Shown here in pieces: positions 1-10,995 of a stretch of 64,000 nt of DNA; the stretch's first letter is position 1; each line of letters begins with the position of its first letter. The stretch is from contig CM063255.1 in the NCBI GenBank assembly GCA_032158295.1, positions 6,787,501 to 6,851,500 on the forward strand, written 5' to 3'. A program made the translations under genes and the position numbers. The notes below the pieces were generated by a model. That model was given only the letters and a program-made list of their open reading frames with translations, was not told the DNA's origin and ran no database searches. Source of the DNA: Pycnopodia helianthoides. Taxonomy: Eukaryota; Echinodermata; Asteroidea; Forcipulatida; Asteriidae.

Positions 1-260
1 ATTTTTTATTCATGTGTAGAGAATGGCGAGTAGACCACATCTTCTTCATAAGCGAACATTTGATTGTGATTTGTGAGTGCAAAGCAATTTGTGTCATAAA
101 CAGAAGAGCCGATTTTTAAAAGCAATAGCCTTGCAAGGTTTTAAAGTAATATCCACTTATATGAAAGTAACGTTATTGTCCTTTTGTTATAGAAAGGTAA
201 ACGAGTGCATAACGCTTACTGTGAGTAAAACTCAATTATAATCATTTCATAATATCATTT

Positions 261-2070
261 CAGTGTCACGCTGGGCAAACAATTTTTTTTAAATTTGTTT
301 TAGAGTGTGTAAGAGCAACTTCATTTGACCATTAAACTGGGTGTGATTGCTACCGGTAATACATCAGAATGGTCAGTTGTGACAAAAGTTTAAAATCTAA
401 GCTACTGAAACTTCCTGGGGGTGAGTAAAACACACAGTTTACTAGCCCAGTTTACTAGCCCAGTTTACTAGCCCAGTTTACTAGCCCAGTTTACTAGCCC
501 AGTTTACTAGCCCAGTTTACTAGCCCAGTTTACTAGCCCAGTTTACTAGCCCAGTTTACTAGCCCAGTTTACTAGCCCAGTTTACTAGCCCAGTTTACTA
601 GCCCAGTTTCCTAGCCCAGTTTACTAGCCCAGTTTACTAGCCCAGTTTACTAGCCCAGTTTACTAGCCCAGTTTCCTAGCCCAGTTTACTAGCCCAGTTT
701 ACTAGCCCAGTTTACTAGCCCAGTTTACTAGCCCAGTTTACTAGCCCAGTTTACTAGCCCAGTTTACTAGCCCAGTTTACTAGCCCAGTTTACTAGCCCA
801 GTTTACTAGCCCAGTTTACAAGCCCAGTTTACTAGCCCAGTTTACTAGCCCAGTTTACTAGCCAGTTTACTAGCCCAGTTTACTAGCCCAGAATGGTCAG
901 TTATGACAAACGTTTTAAATCTAGGCTACTGAAACATCTAGGCAAGTAAAACAAACAGTTTACTAGCCCGGTGGGCTGCTTTACAAAAAGTTTCAAGCGC
1001 ATATACAGTGCTTCACACACATCAGTGTATGGCTGAAACCAATAAATTGTCTTTATCAACAATGCAAATTTTACATCTGTCAAATTGTTGCAGTACCCGC
1101 TGCTAAAAAATATGAATAATGATTCAAAAAAATGTTTTATCAGTGTCACGCTGGGCAAGAAATTGGGAAAAAATGTTTTTTAATTGTACATGTATGAGCA
1201 ACTTCATTTGACCATTTTTAAAACTGGTTGTGATACATCAGAAAGACACATTTATGACAAAAGTTTAAAATCTAGGCTACTGAAGCTTCCTGGAGGCAAG
1301 TAAAACACACCGTTTACTAGCCCAGTTTACTAGCCCAGAATGGTCAGTTTACTAGCCCAGAATGGTCAGTTATGACAAAAGTTTAAAATCTAGGCTACTG
1401 AAACTTCCTGGAGGCAAGTAAAACACACCGTTTACTAGCCCAGTTTACTAACCCAGAATGGTCAGTTATAAATGACAAAAGTTTAAAATCTAGGCTACTG
1501 AAACATCTAGGCAAGTAAAACACACCGTTTACTAGCCCAGTTAACTAGCCCAGAATGGTCAGTTATGACAAAAGTTTAAAATCTAGGCTACTGAAACATC
1601 TAGGCAAGTAAAACAAACAGTTTACTAGCCCGGTGGGCTGCTTTACAAAAAGTTTCAAGCGCAAAAAGTACTGAGCATACAGTGCTTCACACACATCGGT
1701 GTATGGGTGAAACCAAAAAATGTTCTTTATCCACAATGCCAATTTAACATCTGTCAAACTGTTGCAGTACCCGCTGCTAAAATATATGATTAAAAAAAAA
1801 AAAATTATCAGTGTCACGCTCGGCAAAAATTTGAATAAATTGTTTTTTATCTGTACATGTATGAGCAACTTCATTTGACCATTTTTAAAACTGGGTGTGA
1901 TCGCTACCGTTAATACATCAGAAAGACACATTTACAACAAAAGTTTAAAATCTAGGCTACTGAAACTTCCTGGAGGCGAGTAAACCACACAGTTTACTAG
2001 CCCAGTTTACTAGCCCAGTTTACTAGCCCAGTGGGCTGCTTTACAAAAAGCTTCAAAGCGCAAGGCCTGT
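261..2070. repeat. Three-copy higher-order tandem repeat
   Basis: A unit starting CAGTGTCACGCT recurs at 261, 1141 and 1809. Each copy continues with GAGCAACTTCATTTGACC, a CTACTGAAACTTCCTGG segment, a stretch of the 13-bp minisatellite, then GGGCTGCTTTACAAAAAG. Copy lengths differ (880 and 668 bp) mainly because the minisatellite is long only in the first. Between 1300 and 1640 a shorter unit of about 95 bp (beginning AGAATGGTCAGT) is repeated three times. Copies include CTTCACACACATCGGTGTA, which is also the 3' tail of the SINE at 31318-31545. Open frames on the minus strand here are repeat copies, not genes. Confidence 0.9.
435..891. repeat. 13-bp minisatellite
   Basis: About 35 head-to-tail copies of CAGTTTACTAGCC, nearly perfect, with a few TTTCCTAG and one TTTACAAG variant and one single-base deletion. 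Shorter runs of the same unit occur at 1312-1330, 1436-1450 and 1990-2030 in the flanking higher-order copies. Confidence 0.97.
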
Positions 2071-2254
2071 GATAATAATGAGTGGTTCTGAGCCCTGCAA
2101 GTAAAAAGCGTAGCATTTGTTAACGCTGCCAAAATTACTGTACGAAGTACCCATGCGTCTCCCTCAGCCAACGGAGTACTCAATACAAAACCAGGCCAAC
2201 GGTATCAACGAACGGGTTAAAAATAACATCCACTCGATGGAAAAAAAAACCTAC

Positions 2255-2312
2255 CTGTTTGATCCTTGAAGATTCTTGACACCAGGATGGGAATATTGTG
2301 CTCCGAGCCTCC
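2255..2312 (-). CDS. SNTG: Gamma-syntrophin exon: PDZ domain segment
   Basis: A 58-nt internal exon read on the minus strand. The acceptor is a pyrimidine-rich tract ending TCCTCAG and the donor is CAG|GTAGGT. In phase 0 it is open and encodes GGSEHNIPILVSRIFKDQT plus one base of the next codon. This is the PDZ stretch directly after the G-L-G-L loop and closely resembles gamma-syntrophins, which carry GGxEHNxPxxxSKI at this place. Syntrophins are membrane-associated adaptors of the dystrophin complex; the PDZ domain binds C-terminal tails of channels and kinases. The exon before it (8257-8312) ends exactly in phase 0, so the join is clean. The following exon should start in phase 1 and lie below base 1; none is seen in 1-2254, which is repeat. 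Alpha and beta syntrophins are a weaker match because they lack the EHN signature. Confidence 0.88.
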
Positions 2313-2420
2313 CTGAGGACGAGAAAATCAAACGTAAAAAAATCAGGTCAAGGAGCCAGGTCTTAATGCATCTGGTACAGTAAACCTACAGGGAATAAAG
2401 TACATCAGTGTTCTCAATCA

Positions 2421-2830
2421 TAATAATAGTGGCTTCTTAGATAGCGCTCATATTCCTCACTCAGTGACGCTCAAGGTGCTTTAACATTCAGTATTTTCCT
2501 GCAAGGTATTGTGGAGCTACGTTTTGAAGTATGAGACCTGTTCCTTTACATACATGTAGCACAATGTAATGGTTTACAAGGTGCTGTGGCGCAATATCCT
2601 GCCAATCAAACCAGAAACACCGGGGCGAACCCCTTCTCTTTATGATAAGTGCACTGGGTTCTTTTACGTGCATTACACAACACACGGGACCAACGGCATT
2701 ACGTCCCATCCGAAGGAAGCATCAATAATGGTTAAGTGACTTGCTTAAGGACACAAGTGTCACGACCGGGACTCGAACCCACATTCTGCTGAACAGAAAC
2801 ACCAGAGCTTGAGTCCGATGCTCAACAGTT
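2421..2830 (-). mobile_element. tRNA-derived SINE, family 1
   Basis: Reverse-oriented copy. The tRNA-like head at 2760-2830 carries the B-box GGTTCGAGTCCCGG (complement). Next comes a conserved body CTTGTGTCCTTAAGCAAG and an ACTTAACCATTATTG motif, then GGGACGTAATGCC and CCCGTGTGTTGTGTAATG. The tail ends near AGCGCTATC plus ATTATTATG. The same head and body occur at 4675, 36453 and in part at 52635. Confidence 0.85.
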
Positions 2831-2974
2831 ATTTTTTCCAAAATGATGTCTTACAAAATTCAAGAAAATTATGTGAAAAAATGAAATGTGAATGCCAAAT
2901 AATATTTTCACCCAAAGTTGATAGTCACATTGGATTGTAAGACACCGTTTTGAAAATCATCTCTTGTGCAACCA

Positions 2975-3245
2975 AAGTGTTACTTTTGCATGCAAGGCAG
3001 TTTGGTTGTCTCTAATTTGCCAGTACAAAATTGCCCTGTGTGAACAAACCACTACAAAAGTAAAAATAAAAATAAAATAAATAAATAAATTAAATTAATT
3101 ACAAAATGTTTGCTGCAATTCACGCGTATCGGCCCGCAATTCACCCATACCAGCGTACTGGCCCGATTCTTCTCAGAGATCGCCATGAAACTGGTTTCCT
3201 GTAAAATTGCCGAGTGTGACACGGCCCATAATGACATGTACGAGT
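2975..3245. mobile_element. Remnant of a TIR element related to 23039-23482
   Basis: AAAATTGCCCTGTGTGA near 3030 and AAATTGCCGAGTGTGACACGG at 3203 resemble the terminal repeats of the element at 23039-23482 (AATTGCCCTGTGTGACA). The interior is GC-richer than its surroundings and open on the minus strand, but no protein family is recognised. Confidence 0.45.
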
Positions 3246-3581
3246 GAGTGAAGCCACAGCCAGAGCCCAAGACACTCCAGCCGTATCCGCGATCCCGAAT
3301 GCACCAAGAGACCCTCCAGGCAACCCATGTACTCGTGACGGGATCTCCGTCCCATGAAATCAGCATAACATTGCAATACAAGTGCCGTAACGTTGTACAG
3401 TAGCAAGTACAAAAAAAAAAAACCATGCCCCGAAGTTGATCCTGTTGATGATGGGGAAACGAGTTTATGCATTCTGACCCCGAGGTTTAATCCACTGACC
3501 ATATTTTCCCATAGACTCTCTCAGAGTGGAAAATCAATGCCCCGGCACTACAATGAGCACAACGAAGACGAGTGTGCTTAA

Positions 3582-3934
3582 AGGAACATTACAGAATTGG
3601 TTTTGCTACAAAACAGTTTGGGGCGGAGCACTTTATGTAATCCACATATACATAAACTGACAAACCTGTAGAAGTTTGAGATCGATAAAAAAAAACCGAT
3701 TACACATTTGCATGAAATCATATAGATTCAACAAATAATAAAACGCTCACTGAGCGATAAACTCCAATCGGAAAATTTGTTTATTCATTTCTCATCAAAT
3801 ATGGCGTTTCAGACAGAAATATTTCAAGGGATGTTTTCTACTATCATCATCATTAGACCGTGTAAGTTTTATGTAAATCTGTGATCAAAAAGTATATTTT
3901 ACAAGTTTTTTCTTACCGATTCTGTAATGTTCCT
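3582..3934. mobile_element. TTAA MITE, family AGGAACATT
   Basis: Starts AGGAACATTACAGAATTGGT and ends with its inverse (ATTCTGTAATGTTCCT), flanked by TTAA on both sides (3578 and 3935). Contains GATCGATAAA and CACTGAGCGATAAACTCC shared with copies at 43808, 48974 and 57325. No coding capacity. Confidence 0.92.
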
Positions 3935-3938
3935 TTAA

Positions 3939-4674
3939 CAAAACCCGTCTATTCAACAACTCCACAATGAAAGGAATTGCCTCGTCTACTCAGGAAACAT
4001 ATTGAGAACTGATTTATGAATTGATTTTCCCTCGAGTCTTTCAATTTCCTTAGACTTCCTGGGAGAAACTAACAACGACCCCCTCAGGGGTAGACTCTTC
4101 ACAATTTTCAGCAAAACCTGGAGGCATTCTGGACCCAAATTTGTACAGTTTGGCCTAGGCAAGCTGAATTGAAATAAGGTCCTCGATCTGTTTTTTTTTT
4201 TTTTACTTGGTGTTTTATATTCGGTTTTAAAATCCCTATGTGCAATCTGGACCATTCTAAATAATTTTATCTTGATGATTTTTATGAATTGATTTGAAGT
4301 CCTCCCCCATATTTTTTTTTTTATTATAAATAACATAAGTAAAATCGTGCCTGAAGCCTTTCTCAGCTTAAAATTTATGGGTAAAAAATTACCTCTAAGA
4401 CAACAATTACTTAAAGGGGGTCAATTCTAACAAGGATTTTATAATATCCGCCTGTGCTCTTTACAGAAGTAAGTTTTGATGGTCATTAACTTGTGGAGTA
4501 ATTTACCAAAAGTACACCCCTACACCCCGCCTTTAAGAGCAGCCTTGGAGCAGAGCAATTCTTCACAATTACTGTCCTAGACAAGACGAGCCTCGGGTGT
4601 CCCCACCGAGAGCGAAAGTCTGTGGTTTGAGAGTTGTGTTTAATAATAGAGTGAGATCATACTAACTAATAACT
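3939..4674. other. Intronic sequence without recognisable feature
   Basis: AT-rich, with poly-T runs at about 4190-4205 and 4313-4322. The fragment AGCCTTTCTCAGCTT near 4355 may be a scrap of the AGGCAGGG MITE family. Nothing else is seen. Confidence 0.5.
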
Positions 4675-5090
4675 AGTTTTTATAAAGGGGTTTATCTGGG
4701 CGTCTCAAAGCGCTCATCATTATTTATTTCCAGACAGGATTTTGAATTTTTTTTTTAAGTATGAGAGCCATTTGTGTTACACCTGGTAAGGGTTTTCAAG
4801 GTGGTGCGGTGCATTCAGCAGCCACTGCCAGAAACACCAGGGAGGGGCAAACCCCTTCTGTTTATAGCGATAAGTGTAACTGGGTTCTTTTACGTGCATT
4901 ACACAACACACGGGACTGACGGTCTTTACGTCCCATCAGAAGGACGAAGCAATAATGGTTACAAGTAAGTGTCTGGCTTTTAAATGACACAAGTGTCAAG
5001 TCCGGGACTGGAACCCACACTCTGCTGATCAGAGACACCAGAGCTTGAGTCCAGTGTGCCTGACCGCTGGACCACACAAGCCAGACTGTT
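4675..5090 (-). mobile_element. tRNA-derived SINE, family 1
   Basis: Full-length reverse copy. The complement has A-box TGGTCCAGCGG, B-box GGTTCCAGTCCCGG, the body GACACTTGTAACCATTATTG region, CCCGTGTGTTGTGTAATG, and a tail GAGCGCTTTGAGACGCCCAG running to TTATAAA. The same 3' tail is seen in the copy at 36453-36830. Confidence 0.88.
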
Positions 5091-5185
5091 TTGTGGGTTA
5101 CCTATATGAGTGCTAACATTCCGAGAAGTGTGTCTACCTTATTATCTACAACACAGAATGCTCCTAAGCTCTGCACTTAAAAGAG

Positions 5186-7865
5186 CCAGTCTTGGCTCTG
5201 TATAAGACAACTTCAATCACTCGCCAGTCTTGGCTCTGTATAAGACAACTTCATTCACTCGCCATCTTGTCTGTATAAGACAACTTCAATCACTCCCAGT
5301 CTTGGCTCTGTATAAGACAACTTAATCACTCGCCAGTCTTGGCTCTGTATAAGACAACTTCAATCACTCGCCAGTTGGCTCTGTATAAGACAACTTCATT
5401 CACTCGCCAGTCTTGGCTCTGTATAAGACAACTTCAATCACTCGCCAGTCTTGGCTCTGTATAAGACAACTTCATTCACTCGCCAGTCTTGGCTCTGTAT
5501 AAGACAACTTCAATCACTCGCCAGTCTTGGCTCTGTATAAGACAACTTCATTCACTCGCCAGTCTTAGCTCTGTATAAGACAACTTCATTCACTCGCCAG
5601 TCTTAGCTCTGTATAAGACAACTTCAATCACTCGCCAGTCTTGGCTCTGTATAAGACAACTTCAATCACTCGCCAGTCTTGGCTCTGTATAAGACAACTT
5701 CATTCACTCGCCAGTCTTGGCTCTGTATAAGACAACTTCATTCACTCGCCAGTCTTGGCTCTGTATAAGACAACTTCATTCACTCGCCAGTCTTGGCTCT
5801 GTATAAGACAACTTCATTCACTCGCCAGTCTTGGCTCTGTATAAGACAACTTCAATCACTCGCCAGTCTTGGCTCTGTATAAGACAACTTCACTAATTCA
5901 CCAGTCTTGGCTCTGTATAAGACAACTTCATTCACTCGCCAGTCTTGGCTCTGTATAAGACAACTTCATTCACTCGCCAGTCTTGGCTCTGTATAAGACA
6001 ACTTCAATCACTCGCCAGTCTTGGCTCTGTATAAGACAACTTCATTCACTCGCCAGTCTTGGCTCTGTATAAGACAACTTCATTCACTCGCCAGTCTTGG
6101 CTCTGTATAAGACAACTTCAATCACTCGCCAGTCTTGGCTCTGTATAAGACAACTTCACTAATTCACCAGTCTTGGCTCTGTATAAGACAACTTCATTCA
6201 CTCGCCAGTCTTGGCTCTGTATAAGACAACTTCATTCACTCGCCAGTCTTGGCTCTGTATAAGACAACTTCAATCACTCGCCAGTCTTGGCTCTGTATAA
6301 GACAACTTCACTAATTCACCAGTCTTGGCTCTGTATAAGACAACTTCATTCACTCGCCAGTCTTGGCTCTGTATAAGACAACTTCATTCACTCGCCAGTC
6401 TTGGCTCTGTATAAGACAACTTCAATCACTCGCCAGTCTTGGCTCTGTATAAGACAACTTCATTCACTCGCCAGTCTTGGCTCTGTATAAGACAACTTCA
6501 TTCACTCGCCAGTCTTGGCTCTGTATAAGACAACTTCAATCACTCGCCAGTCTTGGCTCTGTATAAGACAACTTCATTCACTCGCCAGTCTTGGCTCTGT
6601 ATAAGACAACTTCAATCACTCGCCAGTCTTGGCTCTGTATAAGACAACTTCAATCACTCGCCAGTCTTGGCTCTGTATAAGACAACTTCATTCACTCGCC
6701 AGTCTTGGCTCTGTATAAGACAACTTCAATCACTCGCCAGTCTTGGCTCTGTATAAGACAACTTCAATCACTCGCCAGTCTTGGCTCTGTATAAGACAAC
6801 TTCATTCACTCGCCAGTCTTGGTTCTGTATAAGACAACTTCATTCACTCGCCAGTCTTGGCTCTGTATAAGACAACTTCAATCACTCGCCAGTCTTGGCT
6901 CTGTATAAGACAACTTCATTCACTCGCCAGTCTTGGCTCTGTATAAGACAACTTCAATCACTCGCCAGTCTTGGCTCTGTATAAGACAACTTCAATCACT
7001 CGCCAGTCTTGGCTCTGTATAAGACAACTTCAATCACTCGCCAGTCTTGGCTCTGTATAAGACAACTTCATTCACTCGCCAGTCTTAGCTCTGTATAAGA
7101 CAACTTCAATCACTCGCCAGTCTTGGCTCTGTATAAGACAACTTCACTAATTCACCAGTCTTGGCTCTGTATAAGACAACTTCAATCACTCGCCAGTCTT
7201 GGCTCTGTATAAGACAACTTCAATCACTCGCCAGTCTTGGCTCTGTATAAGACAACTTCAATCACTCGCCAGTCTTGGCTCTGTATAAGACAACTTCATT
7301 CACTCGCCAGTCTTAGCTCTGTATAAGACAACTTCATTCACTCGCCAGTCTTAGCTTTGTATAAGACAACTTCAATCACTCGCCAGTCTTGGCTCTGTAT
7401 AAGACAACTTCAATCACTCGCCAGTCTTGGCTCTGTATAAGACAACTTCATTCACTCGCCAGTCTTAGCTCTGTATAAGACAACTTCAATCACTAGCCAG
7501 TCTTGGCTCTGTATAAGACAACTTCAATCACTCGCCAGTCTTGGCTCTGTATAAGACAACTTCACTAATTCACCAGTCTTGGCTCTGTATAAGACAACTT
7601 CATTCACTTGCCAGTCTTGGCTCTGTATAAGACAACTTCATTCACTCGCCAGTCTTGGCTCTGTATAAGACAACTTTAATCACTCGCCAGTCTTGGCTCT
7701 GTATAAGACAACTTCAATCACTCGCCAGTCTTGGCTCTGTATAAGACAACTTCAATCACTCGCCAGTCTTGGCTCTGTATAAGACAACTTCATTCACTCG
7801 CCAGTCTTGGCTCTGTATAAGACAACTTCAATCACTGCCAGTCTTGGCTCTGTATAAGACAACTT
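5186..7865. repeat. 38-bp satellite array, about 70 copies
   Basis: Unit contains GGCTCTGTATAAGACAACTT followed by CAATCACTCGCCAGTCTT. Three unit types alternate: A (CAATCACTCG), B (CATTCACTCG) and a 39-bp type C (CACTAATTCAC, at about 5889, 6156, 6309, 7146, 7565). Minor variants read CTTAGCT. Copies at the left edge are the most irregular, with shortened units at 5265-5330. Each unit has a short GCCA/TGGC inverted repeat. It lies in the syntrophin intron. It is not a CRISPR array because there are no unique spacers. Confidence 0.97.
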
Positions 7866-7869
7866 ATTA

Positions 7870-8250
7870 AATTCATTCAATCCCAGAGTATCGATTTCAA
7901 GAACGGGAGATCAGTACATTTGTCCCAATCATTACTACAGTCTAAAGCCCTGGTTCACACTTCATGCGAATGCGCATTTGATGCCAAATTTCTATTTCGC
8001 AGTGACCATTTCAAACGAGTTGGGTACATTTAACTTGAGGGCATTGTTCATTGTGAATTGTTGACGTCCGCATTCGCATTCACAGTCAGGCTTACTTGTA
8101 AGATGTTGAGACAGGTAAACCCTCCACACCTCCCCCCTCTCCTCCCTCCACACACAGAAAAACTGACAACAGGTTTTTTCTGATTATTCATTGGGCTGTT
8201 TTTGTTTTAGTCTGATATCTTTTTGTCAGACACGTTTAATCCTTTGTATT
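7870..8250. other. Intron flank, no repeat recognised
   Basis: Ordinary unique sequence between the satellite and the PDZ exon, with a C-rich run at 8125-8150 (CCTCCCCCCTCTCC). Confidence 0.5.
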
Positions 8251-8256
8251 GCTAAC

Positions 8257-8312
8257 CTTGATGCTAAGACCCAGACCTCCAACCTTGAGCCTCCTTAACT
8301 TCACGTTCTTTC
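8257..8312 (-). CDS. SNTG: Gamma-syntrophin exon: start of PDZ domain (GLGL loop)
   Basis: Minus-strand internal exon of 56 nt. Upstream is a long pyrimidine tract (CTTCTTCTTCTCC) and TTGCAG; the donor is AAG|GTTAGC. The third-frame reading gives KNVKLRRLKVGGLGLSIK, which matches the beta-1 strand and carboxylate-binding loop of syntrophin PDZ domains (vertebrate gamma forms have x-TVTxRRQxVGGxGLSIK). The exon ends in phase 0 and joins 2255-2312 to give LSIK-GGSEHN. The start is odd: the exon begins with two leftover bases (GA), so the preceding exon should end with one extra base, yet 18868-18999 ends in phase 0. Use of the AG five bases further in (GAAAG|AACGTG) would restore phase 0. See the findings for competing models. 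Confidence 0.88.
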
Positions 8313-8519
8313 CTGCAATGGAGAAGAAGAAGAAAAAGGAACGACGGCAAATAAGTCAGCTGACATTTCTAGAGAATGCCTCACTAGTCTTCACATATCT
8401 TTACAGGTTAAGAAACAACAAAATAATGGACGGTGATTGTGACTGTTTTTGATAAATTTGGATCAGCAATATTTACAACTTCCTGTTGACCTTTTCATTC
8501 ATGATTTCTGAGTTGGTTG

Positions 8520-8993
8520 GTGTCCGTATGTGAATGCTACGGCAAGAGATGCGGTTGGTACCCGCTGTCACCTCGCCAAATGTGGATGGATTTCGATGTT
8601 CTTGTAAAATACTGTAACCAGTTTTTTTGCTGTTTTCTCAGCAAGTAGACATTGTATTCAGTTGAAACTTTCTCATGTAACATTTAATGTATCGTTCTTG
8701 ATAATTTTGCCTTTAACCCTCTTGCTGTCTGACCATTCAATAGCATTCACTGTGGTTTTGAAAGGTAGATAAACTATGCCAGCCTGCAATATGATACCGT
8801 GAGGTAATGCATGTACACAGTACACAGTTAGTTATGTGCACAGTTGTGCCACCGTACACAACTTTGGCAGTCGAATGGTTTCAAATGGTTGGTCAACTCA
8901 CTGAAAATGTTGCCAAGAGTCACTGACAGTAGGAGGGTTAAATATAAGCATTACGTTGACAATACACCAATCTGTGACCCTACCTTTAAAGAA
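8520..8993. mobile_element. TTAA MITE, family AGGCAGGGTCATAG, inverted and interrupted
   Basis: GATGCGGTTGGTACCCGCTG to GGATGGATTT matches the interior of the copies at 17969 and 56255 (inverse). The right end reads CAATCTGTGACCCTACCT followed by TTAA. It is split by a second element at 8717-8937. Confidence 0.75.
8717..8937. mobile_element. piggyBac-like MITE with TTAA target duplication
   Basis: Termini CCCTCTTGCTGTC and GACAGTAGGAGGG are inverted repeats, flanked on both sides by TTAA (8713, 8938). CCC...GGG ends with TTAA duplication are the hallmark of the piggyBac superfamily. Removing it restores the sequence seen at the matching place of the copy near 56430. Confidence 0.78.
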
Positions 8994-9135
8994 GCTAAGT
9001 CTGATTTTTGGCCGTTGTGACCCGTAAATTTATAACTAAAATTTTAAACAGCTATTTTTATAGATTCAAGAAAGTTCTAAAGTCTTCATTTTAGGTATTC
9101 CATGGAAAAATCAACCAACGATAAGTGGCAGTTAA

Positions 9136-9467
9136 AGGTATTGTACACTTTTGGTAACAGCTCAAAATCAGTGTCCACATTTTGTGTGATTAAACATGCA
9201 TGAACAAACAAACCTGTGAAAGTTTGAGCTCGATTGGTCATCGAGGTCACGAGAAAATAGTGAAAAGAGATCTTATGTGTTTTCTGTTTTTTCAAATTAT
9301 CGCGCACGATAATTACTATTGTTTTACTCGTTTCTCAGAAACGATAGCATTTTAGGCAGAAATATTTTAAGGAACCCTTTCTACCATTGCTTACTTTAAT
9401 TCATGTAAGTTATGTGTGAATCTGTGAACATTGTGTTTTTCGATCTTACCAATAGTGTACAGGGCCT
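9136..9467. mobile_element. TTAA MITE, family AGGTATTG
   Basis: Begins AGGTATTGTACACTTTTGGT and ends ACCAATAGTGTACAGGGCCT, with TTAA at both ends. Nearly identical (a handful of differences) to the copy at 12227-12560, including a central palindrome AATTATCGCGCACGATAATT. Confidence 0.93.
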
Positions 9468-9881
9468 TTAATCAAAACATTTATATTGAATATGGATTCC
9501 GACAATAAATCAGGTCAATCAGCCATAATGTACAAACAATTGTGCATGTCACATGATGTGTCTTGGGCATTGTCCATGGCATTGAGCAAAAGTGTCTGTT
9601 GGTTTTTCATTTTAAAACAGCATCTAATCACCTGTCAAATTTTATTCAGACACACACGACCTAAAAAATTATTAAAAATAACAATCTTTCGGCCCTGCTA
9701 CTTGAAAGCATTATCATTTTTTTTATTTTTTTTTTATTGCAAAGAATAATACTTCAAGTGCAAGCTTGTGTGTGGGAAAAGAGGGGGCTTTCATTGTGTC
9801 ACGCTCCGATTGTGATCTTTACATCGTCACTTCTTAATTATTTCTACCCCCCGTGCAGCATTGAATCCCCTCATAACTTAC

Positions 9882-9911
9882 CTTTGACGAATCTACGTCT
9901 GGGCCATTCAG
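9882..9911 (-). CDS. Candidate 30-nt micro-exon of gamma-syntrophin
   Basis: On the minus strand the sequence reads CTCCCTTTACAG, then 30 nt, then GTAAGT, so both splice sites are near consensus. In phase 0 it is open and encodes LNGPDVDSSK, a hydrophilic stretch suitable for the variable linker between PH1a and PDZ. It lies between exons 18868-18999 and 8257-8312 in the right order. It does not by itself repair the phase mismatch between them unless the downstream exon uses its internal AG. No homology can be claimed for ten linker residues. Chance occurrence is possible because the window is long. Confidence 0.42.
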
Positions 9912-10459
9912 CTGTAAAGGGAGAGTCAAACAGACATAGTATTTCAGTTACAATGGGAATATTATTTTATTTTATTTATAATTTAACTTGTTTATACAGG
10001 GTAGCCCATTCAACCCAATTTTTCATTTTTATTTTTTCAAGGTGCCGTGCTGCATAAAAACATCTCCAAATTTGAAAATACAGAGTGCGAAATCCAGTCA
10101 AAAGATGAAACTAATTATACATCAAATACAATCACTTACAAACGAAAAATTGAAGTCAAATAAGAGTTATGCAAGTTATATTGAGCAATTACTGTGAAAT
10201 GGAAAAGATTATAACTTAAAAAACACAGAAAGCAAAAAATGAAAGTTACATTAAATAGAGCAGTGGAATACCTATGCTAGGCATAAACGTATTGCCTGTC
10301 GCACAACGAACTGACATATGGGTTAAAAATCCAAACATTTTGCAAATGTTTTTTTTTGTACAACACTGCTAAAAATGGGATTCTTAAAATGAGAACAAAT
10401 TGGGCCGATCAACGTTAAAGGGCAAACCTTGCAATGCAACATGAAAACAGTATCTTTAA

Positions 10460-10610
10460 GACAGGGTATACTTTTGGTAGTTGTCAAAGACCAGTAGCCT
10501 CACTTGGTGTATCCCAACAATGCATAAAATAACAAACCCTGAAAATTTAGGCTCAATTGATCATTGAAGTTGCAAGAAAATAACAAAGAAAAAAAAACAT
10601 CCAATCAAAA
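10460..10610. mobile_element. Truncated TTAA MITE, family AGGCAGGGTATAC
   Basis: TTAA then GACAGGGTATACTTTTGGTA, TGTCAAAGACCAGTAGCC and CACTTGGTGTATCCCAACA, as in the copy at 47901. The right end is not identifiable. Confidence 0.7.
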
Positions 10611-10669
10611 ATCTTATTTCAAGAGTTGTTTTATTGTGTAACCCCCTAGAACATGTTTATTTGGTTTCC

Positions 10670-10995
10670 GATGCTGTGTAGATTTTTGTTCTTTAGAGAA
10701 CTTGTTTTGCTATTTGTTCTACTGCCGCGGAGTAGATTTTTCGGAATTTGGGAGACTTCTTACACTCAGTTATGAAAGGAACTGTCCTGCTTATTAACTA
10801 CAACCTGGGCGGGAGGTAGAAAATCGGCCTGGACTACTACTTTCGCTTAGTGGATCGAGGGGACTTCTCGTTATTAAGCGGAGTGAGTTCTTTTGGTCTC
10901 AACGTTTCGACAAGCTTGCTCTAGTCATCGTCAGGAGACTGAAGAGTGTAAGACATGTTGGACTATTTATAAAGATTCAGAGGTTTCAGTGTAGA
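10670..10995. mobile_element. Foldback element fragment with hammerhead-like core (Penelope-like?)
   Basis: GCTGTGTAGATTTTTGTTCT to TGTCCTGCTTATTAAC matches the elements at 12020 and 16917. It continues into AGCGGAGTGAGTTC and TCTCAACGTTTCGACAAGC. On the minus strand CTGACGA, then an imperfect hairpin, then CGAAACG resembles a hammerhead ribozyme core, a motif reported in Penelope-like retroelements. The assignment is tentative. Confidence 0.45.

Noticed and set aside
3104..3245. Exon ending in a GTGAGT donor, and overlapping minus frames
   Set aside because: The segment matches the terminal region of the TIR element at 23039-23482, so it is best read as transposon.
5186..7865. CRISPR array
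   Set aside because: Units are contiguous 38-mers without unique spacers in a eukaryotic intron.
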